Part shown: positions 61,261 through 64,000 of the stretch, piece by piece | Layout: each line of letters starts with the position of its first letter | Numbering within the stretch: position 1 is the first letter of the stretch | From: Hymenobacter sp. YC55 | GTDB lineage: Bacteria > Bacteroidota > Bacteroidia > Cytophagales > Hymenobacteraceae | DNA length: 64,000 nt | Direction of reading: 5' to 3' | Assembly: GCF_029433095.1 (NCBI RefSeq) | Contig: NZ_JARNTX010000002.1 | Location: forward strand, 1,178,001 to 1,242,000 | The notes under the pieces: model-generated | Databases searched by the model: none | What the model saw: the letters and a program-made list of their open reading frames with translations, nothing else | What the model was told of the DNA's origin: nothing | Made by a program: the position numbers and the translations under genes

Positions 61261-61656
61261 TTATGGGGTTCTGCGCGCCTTCAATGAGTTGGCTTGCACC
61301 GAGTAAATCAGCAGACTAAACGCCGAATAGCGGCTGTCGTCGGGCTGAATGCGAAACGTGTTGTTGTCTTCCGTAGTCCAAGTGCCAGCAATGGTTAGCA
61401 GCTCATCAGCAGGGCCTTGGGTGTACTGCAGAAAGCGGCCGTCCTTCTCGAGCCGGAAACCATCGATGCCCCAGCCAATGGGTTCAAACGAACCTTCTGG
61501 CTGATAGACATATGCTCCTGCTGCATCCTGCTGCCGCGTGTTGTACCAGCTCTTGCCAAACAGAGCGTCGGGCGCCGTTACGTCACTGTCCTTTTTGCAG
61601 CTGCTAAGGAAGAGAAGAACAAGGAAATAAGGGGCAAGTAGGTGTGCGAGGCGCAT
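61261..61656 (-). CDS. Small lipoprotein, lipocalin-like family (paralogue 1)
   Basis: A 131-residue lipoprotein with lipobox FLSSCKKD. The body (LFGKSWYNTRQQDAAGAYVYQPEG, WGIDGFRLEKDGRFLQY, IAGTWTTEDNNTFRIQPDD) has the same order of motifs as the two genes upstream, so the three are paralogues, this one the most diverged. The pattern of a G-x-W start and an ending strand suggests a lipocalin-like barrel. Function unknown. Confidence 0.78.
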   Translation of the reverse strand: MRLAHLLAPYFLVLLFLSSCKKDSDVTAPDALFGKSWYNTRQQDAAGAYVYQPEGSFEPIGWGIDGFRLEKDGRFLQYTQGPADELLTIAGTWTTEDNNTFRIQPDDSRYSAFSLLIYSVQANSLKARRTP

Positions 61657-61730
61657 AGTAGGACGGAGTAATAAAGAACAAAAAACGTGAGACTCAGCAG
61701 CTAGAAAGGCTGCCGCTTTTTAGCGACTGT

Positions 61731-62120
61731 TTAGAAGTCTTTCACTTGTAAAACGTCATTATCCAAAGAAATTATATGTAATTTATAATTTGATCTTTTG
61801 TTATCCTCGAAAGAAATGTAGAATAAGTCGTCGGTTATAGGGGTCCACTTGCCTTTATGAACCTCGTGGCCATCAGTGGGGGCAATAGCAAGCTGCGTGA
61901 ACTCTCCATTAAAGTCGAAAGAAAAGCCCGTGCGGCCGCGAGAGGGTGGAAACGCATAGGTTGCGGGCCGGTAAACTTCCACGCCGTCTTTGCTTTCCTC
62001 GTATGACAGCAGCCAAGTGCGACCTATTAAATTATCAGGTAAGGCGGCATCATCCTTCTTGCAATTGGTGAAGAGTAGGGTGAGTGACAGGAAGAGCGAG
62101 AGAAGGTAAGGGTAGCGCAT
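61731..62120 (-). CDS. Small lipoprotein, lipocalin-like family (paralogue 2)
   Basis: A 129-residue lipoprotein with lipobox TLLFTNCKKDD. Body: LIGRTWLLSYEESKDGVEVYR, then PATYAFPPSRGRTGFSFDFN, HKGKWTPITDDLFYISFED and a final ISLDNDVLQVKDF. It is nearly identical in its middle segment to the next gene upstream (62197), and a terminator (62143-62174) lies between them. The ATG at 62120 opens the signal peptide; the longer frame to 62180 runs through that terminator. Confidence 0.8.
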   Translation of the reverse strand: MRYPYLLSLFLSLTLLFTNCKKDDAALPDNLIGRTWLLSYEESKDGVEVYRPATYAFPPSRGRTGFSFDFNGEFTQLAIAPTDGHEVHKGKWTPITDDLFYISFEDNKRSNYKLHIISLDNDVLQVKDF

Positions 62121-62142
62121 AAGAAGAGGGCTTGCACAAAAA

Positions 62143-62174
62143 GAAAGGACTCCTGTGTGTGCAGGAGTCCTTTC
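62143..62174 (-). terminator. Terminator between lipoprotein paralogues 3 and 2
   Basis: gaaaggactcctg (62143-62155) and caggagtcctttc (62162-62174) form a perfect 13-bp stem; the minus strand continues TTTTTG. Confidence 0.8.
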
Positions 62175-62196
62175 GGGCAAGCAAGGTTGCAGGGCA

Positions 62197-62592
62197 CTAC
62201 TGTTCGATGCGGCGCACTTTTAGCACGTCTTTATCCACCGACACGATTTCCAGCTTATAGTCCGGGTCTTTCTTGTCGTCCAAGGAAATGCGCAGCGTGT
62301 GGTCGTTTTCGGCAGTCCATTTGCCTTTACGACCTTCCAGGCCGTCGGTGGGGGCAATGTCGAGTTGGGTAAACATTCCGTTGTGGTCGAAGGAAAAACC
62401 GGTACGGCCCCGCGAAGGCGGAAACGCGTACGTGTTGGGGCGGTAAATTCGCACGTCGCCTTGGTCTTCTTCGTGGGCGTGGAGCCAAGTGCGTTCCAGT
62501 TGCTTCATTTGAATGGCGTTTTCGGCGCCAGGTTGGCAAGTAGCCGCCAAGAGTAATACACTTAAAGAAGCCAGTAAGGTGAACAGGCGCAT
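62197..62592 (-). CDS. Small lipoprotein, lipocalin-like family (paralogue 3)
   Basis: A 131-residue lipoprotein with lipobox LLLAATC. The middle segment YRPNTYAFPPSRGRTGFSFD is shared almost word for word with paralogue 2, followed by FTQLDIAPTDGLEGRKGKWTA and IVSVDKDVLKVRRI. Such tandem arrays are common for surface lipoproteins under diversifying pressure. The ATG at 62592 was chosen as it begins the signal peptide. Role unknown. Confidence 0.8.
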   Translation of the reverse strand: MRLFTLLASLSVLLLAATCQPGAENAIQMKQLERTWLHAHEEDQGDVRIYRPNTYAFPPSRGRTGFSFDHNGMFTQLDIAPTDGLEGRKGKWTAENDHTLRISLDDKKDPDYKLEIVSVDKDVLKVRRIEQ

Positions 62593-62688
62593 GTTTCTGG
62601 GAAGTTTATAGTTCCTCGATTTCAGTTTCATATTGAACGTGCTTCCGCTGCTGCGCGTCTAAAACGGCAGAAGAATCTGGGCTATTCG

Positions 62689-62729
62689 TACTTCAACGTC
62701 ATCCAGGATATGTATCCTGCGTTGAAGTA
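62689..62729. repeat. Long hairpin in the spacer upstream of the PolX-like gene
   Basis: tacttcaacg (62689-62698) pairs with cgttgaagta (62720-62729), and inside it caggata (62704-62710) pairs with tatcctg (62713-62719). No T-run follows on either strand, so it is not an evident terminator. Confidence 0.55.
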
Positions 62730-62859
62730 GCATGGCTTGCTACTAATTACCAACCAACGAAGGTAAAGAAATCAGCAACGGCAGGCCTTGCTTCCGCTTC
62801 CGCTGCCTGGCAGCAACCAATCAGTATGCATCCCCAATCAACAATCAGCCACTAGAAAC

Positions 62860-62867
62860 TACCTTTG
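62860..62867 (+). promoter_or_regulatory. -7 box TACCTTTG of the PolX-like gene
   Basis: An exact TAnnTTTG match ending five bases before the ATG at 62873, predicting a leaderless transcript and supporting that start. Confidence 0.5.
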
Positions 62868-62872
62868 TTGCT

Positions 62873-64000
62873 ATGGACAACCGCGCCCTCACGCGTGCTT
62901 TCCGGCTGGCCGCCCAACTGCTGGAACTGCACGACGAAAATCCTTTTAAAATCCGGGCTTACGAAGGTACAGCAAGTGCCCTTGAAGCGCTGAGCTTCCC
63001 GGTGGCCGATGTAGAACGCCACGGCCTCCCCGACCGCACGGGCCTCAGCAAAACCGCCGCCGCCCGCGTGGCCGAAATGCTGGATACCGGCACCTTCGAA
63101 GAACTGACGCGCCTACTGGCGGCCACACCACCCGGGGTGGTAGAACTGCTGAAGGTGAAAGGTATCGGACCCAAAAAGATACGGGCCCTGTGGAAGGAAC
63201 TTGGCATTGAAAGCCCGCAGCAGCTGCGCGAAGCCGCCGAAAACGACCAGGTAAGCAAGCTGAAAGGCTTCGGACAGAAAACGCAGCAAACCATTCTCGA
63301 AGCCCTGGAATTCTCGGCCCAAAGCAGCGGTAAGCTGCTTTATCCGCAAGCCGAGGAGTTAGCCAACGACATCCGGGAGCGTTTGCAGGAAGCCTTGTTT
63401 ACCGAGCAAGTGGCCGTGGTAGGAGAGGTGCGTCGTCGGCTTGAAACCATTGAAACGGTGGCGCTGGTAGCTGCCACTGCGCAACCCACCAAAGCCCACG
63501 CCTTACTCAGCCAGCTCGAAGGCCTCACCGCCGACCCGCACCGCTCAGGCCCGTTTGCATGGCGGGGCACGGCCTCAGCGTCGGGCGTGAAGGTGGAAGT
63601 ACTGCTGGTAAGCAAAGAGGATTACACCAACCAAGTTTTCTTGCAGTCGGCCGCCGAAAACCACCTCTCCGAACCGCTGACCGATACGCCAGCCGGGCAG
63701 CCCGCCACGCTGCGGCAGTTGCTGAAACGAGAGCGGTTTTACCAGGAAGCCGCCATATACGAGAAGGCCGGCCTGCAATACGTGGAGCCCGAAATGCGCG
63801 AAGGCTTAGGTGAGCTAGCTTTGGCCAAAGCGCATCAACTGCCCAAACTGCTCGAAGACTCGGACCTGCGCGGCTCGCTGCACAACCACAGCAACTACTC
63901 CGACGGTAACCACAGCCTGCGCGAAATGGCCACGTTCCTGCAAGGCCAAGGCTACGAGTACCTCGGCATCTGCGACCATTCGCAGGCTGCGCACTACGCC
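62873..64000 (+). CDS. PolX-family protein with PHP domain, polymerase site degenerate (3' end beyond window)
   Basis: The first 376 codons of a PolX-type protein (family length about 570), open to the window edge. The N-terminal 8-kDa-like domain (MDNRALTRAFRLAAQLLELH) is followed by two helix-hairpin-helix motifs (LLKVKGIGPKKIRALW and VSKLKGFGQKTQQTILEAL). The nucleotidyltransferase motif then reads GEVRRRLETIETVALVAAT, where the usual D-x-D is replaced by T195 and A197, and the third acid is E242 in VKVEVLL. A PHP nuclease domain begins LRGSLHNHSNYSDG, with HxH and CDHS metal-ligand motifs intact. It is therefore predicted to be a nuclease without polymerase activity. Confidence 0.88.
   Translation, partial: MDNRALTRAFRLAAQLLELHDENPFKIRAYEGTASALEALSFPVADVERHGLPDRTGLSKTAAARVAEMLDTGTFEELTRLLAATPPGVVELLKVKGIGPKKIRALWKELGIESPQQLREAAENDQVSKLKGFGQKTQQTILEALEFSAQSSGKLLYPQAEELANDIRERLQEALFTEQVAVVGEVRRRLETIETVALVAATAQPTKAHALLSQLEGLTADPHRSGPFAWRGTASASGVKVEVLLVSKEDYTNQVFLQSAAENHLSEPLTDTPAGQPATLRQLLKRERFYQEAAIYEKAGLQYVEPEMREGLGELALAKAHQLPKLLEDSDLRGSLHNHSNYSDGNHSLREMATFLQGQGYEYLGICDHSQAAHYA

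Overview
The window is a chromosomal segment from a member of the Bacteroidota, most likely Hymenobacter or a close relative in the Hymenobacteraceae. The evidence is two TonB-dependent receptors with carboxypeptidase-like N-terminal domains, two secreted proteins ending in type IX secretion (T9SS) sorting domains, five OmpA-family proteins, Bacteroidota-only families (DUF4468, DUF4252), -7 promoter boxes of the TAnnTTTG type, and moderately GC-rich genes separated by AT-richer gaps. I recognise no phage, insertion sequence, integrase or CRISPR array.

Layout. 1-9 kb: ferredoxin-NADP reductase, a TetR regulator divergent from an orphan HlyD-like protein, small hypothetical genes, a YqaE/Pmp3-like peptide, a DUF4468 protein, tRNA-Arg(ACG), a VTT-domain membrane protein, a DUF2167 protein and a PLP-dependent cystathionine enzyme. 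9-24 kb: outer-membrane protein, SGNH lipoprotein, metallo-beta-lactamase-fold hydrolase, TonB-dependent receptor, T9SS cargo protein, coiled-coil OmpA lipoprotein, accD, a pair of glycine-zipper OmpA proteins, endonuclease III and a radical SAM enzyme. 24-39 kb: gamma-carbonic anhydrase, CNNM/CorC-type CBS protein, DsbD-type reductase, an unusual tRNA-like RNA, an Lrp/AsnC regulator, a TonB C-terminal protein with MORN-like repeats, thioredoxin, a GbsR/MarR - TIGR01777 epimerase - membrane protein operon, a secreted hypothetical protein and dnaE. 39-54 kb: FG-GAP repeat T9SS cargo, fatty acid desaturase, MltD-like LysM transglycosylase, a second TonB-dependent receptor, O-methyltransferase, a stand-alone SRA/YDG protein, M16 peptidase, glycosyltransferase 9 and aminopeptidase P. 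54-64 kb: two tandemly duplicated OmpA proteins with thrombospondin type 3 repeats, a DUF4252 lipoprotein, a large secreted hypothetical protein, an EVE-domain protein, three paralogous small lipoproteins, and the 5' part of a PolX-family protein cut by the window end.

How the genes relate. Most are single-gene units separated by strong hairpin terminators. The main theme is the cell envelope: TonB-dependent uptake, OmpA anchoring to peptidoglycan, lipoproteins, T9SS export, peptidoglycan turnover and periplasmic thiol redox (DsbD). Housekeeping genes (dnaE, accD, nth, trx, tRNA-Arg) are interspersed.

The observations most worth a second look are: a tRNA-like RNA at 28893-29007 with a Leu-type body, an odd anticodon loop and a ~46-nt variable region; a PolX homologue whose polymerase catalytic aspartates are replaced while its PHP nuclease residues remain; an SRA domain with no nuclease partner; a dense cluster of unrelated short palindromes at 1800-1966; and a recurring arrangement in which the -7 promoter box sits 4-5 nt before the start codon, suggesting leaderless mRNAs.
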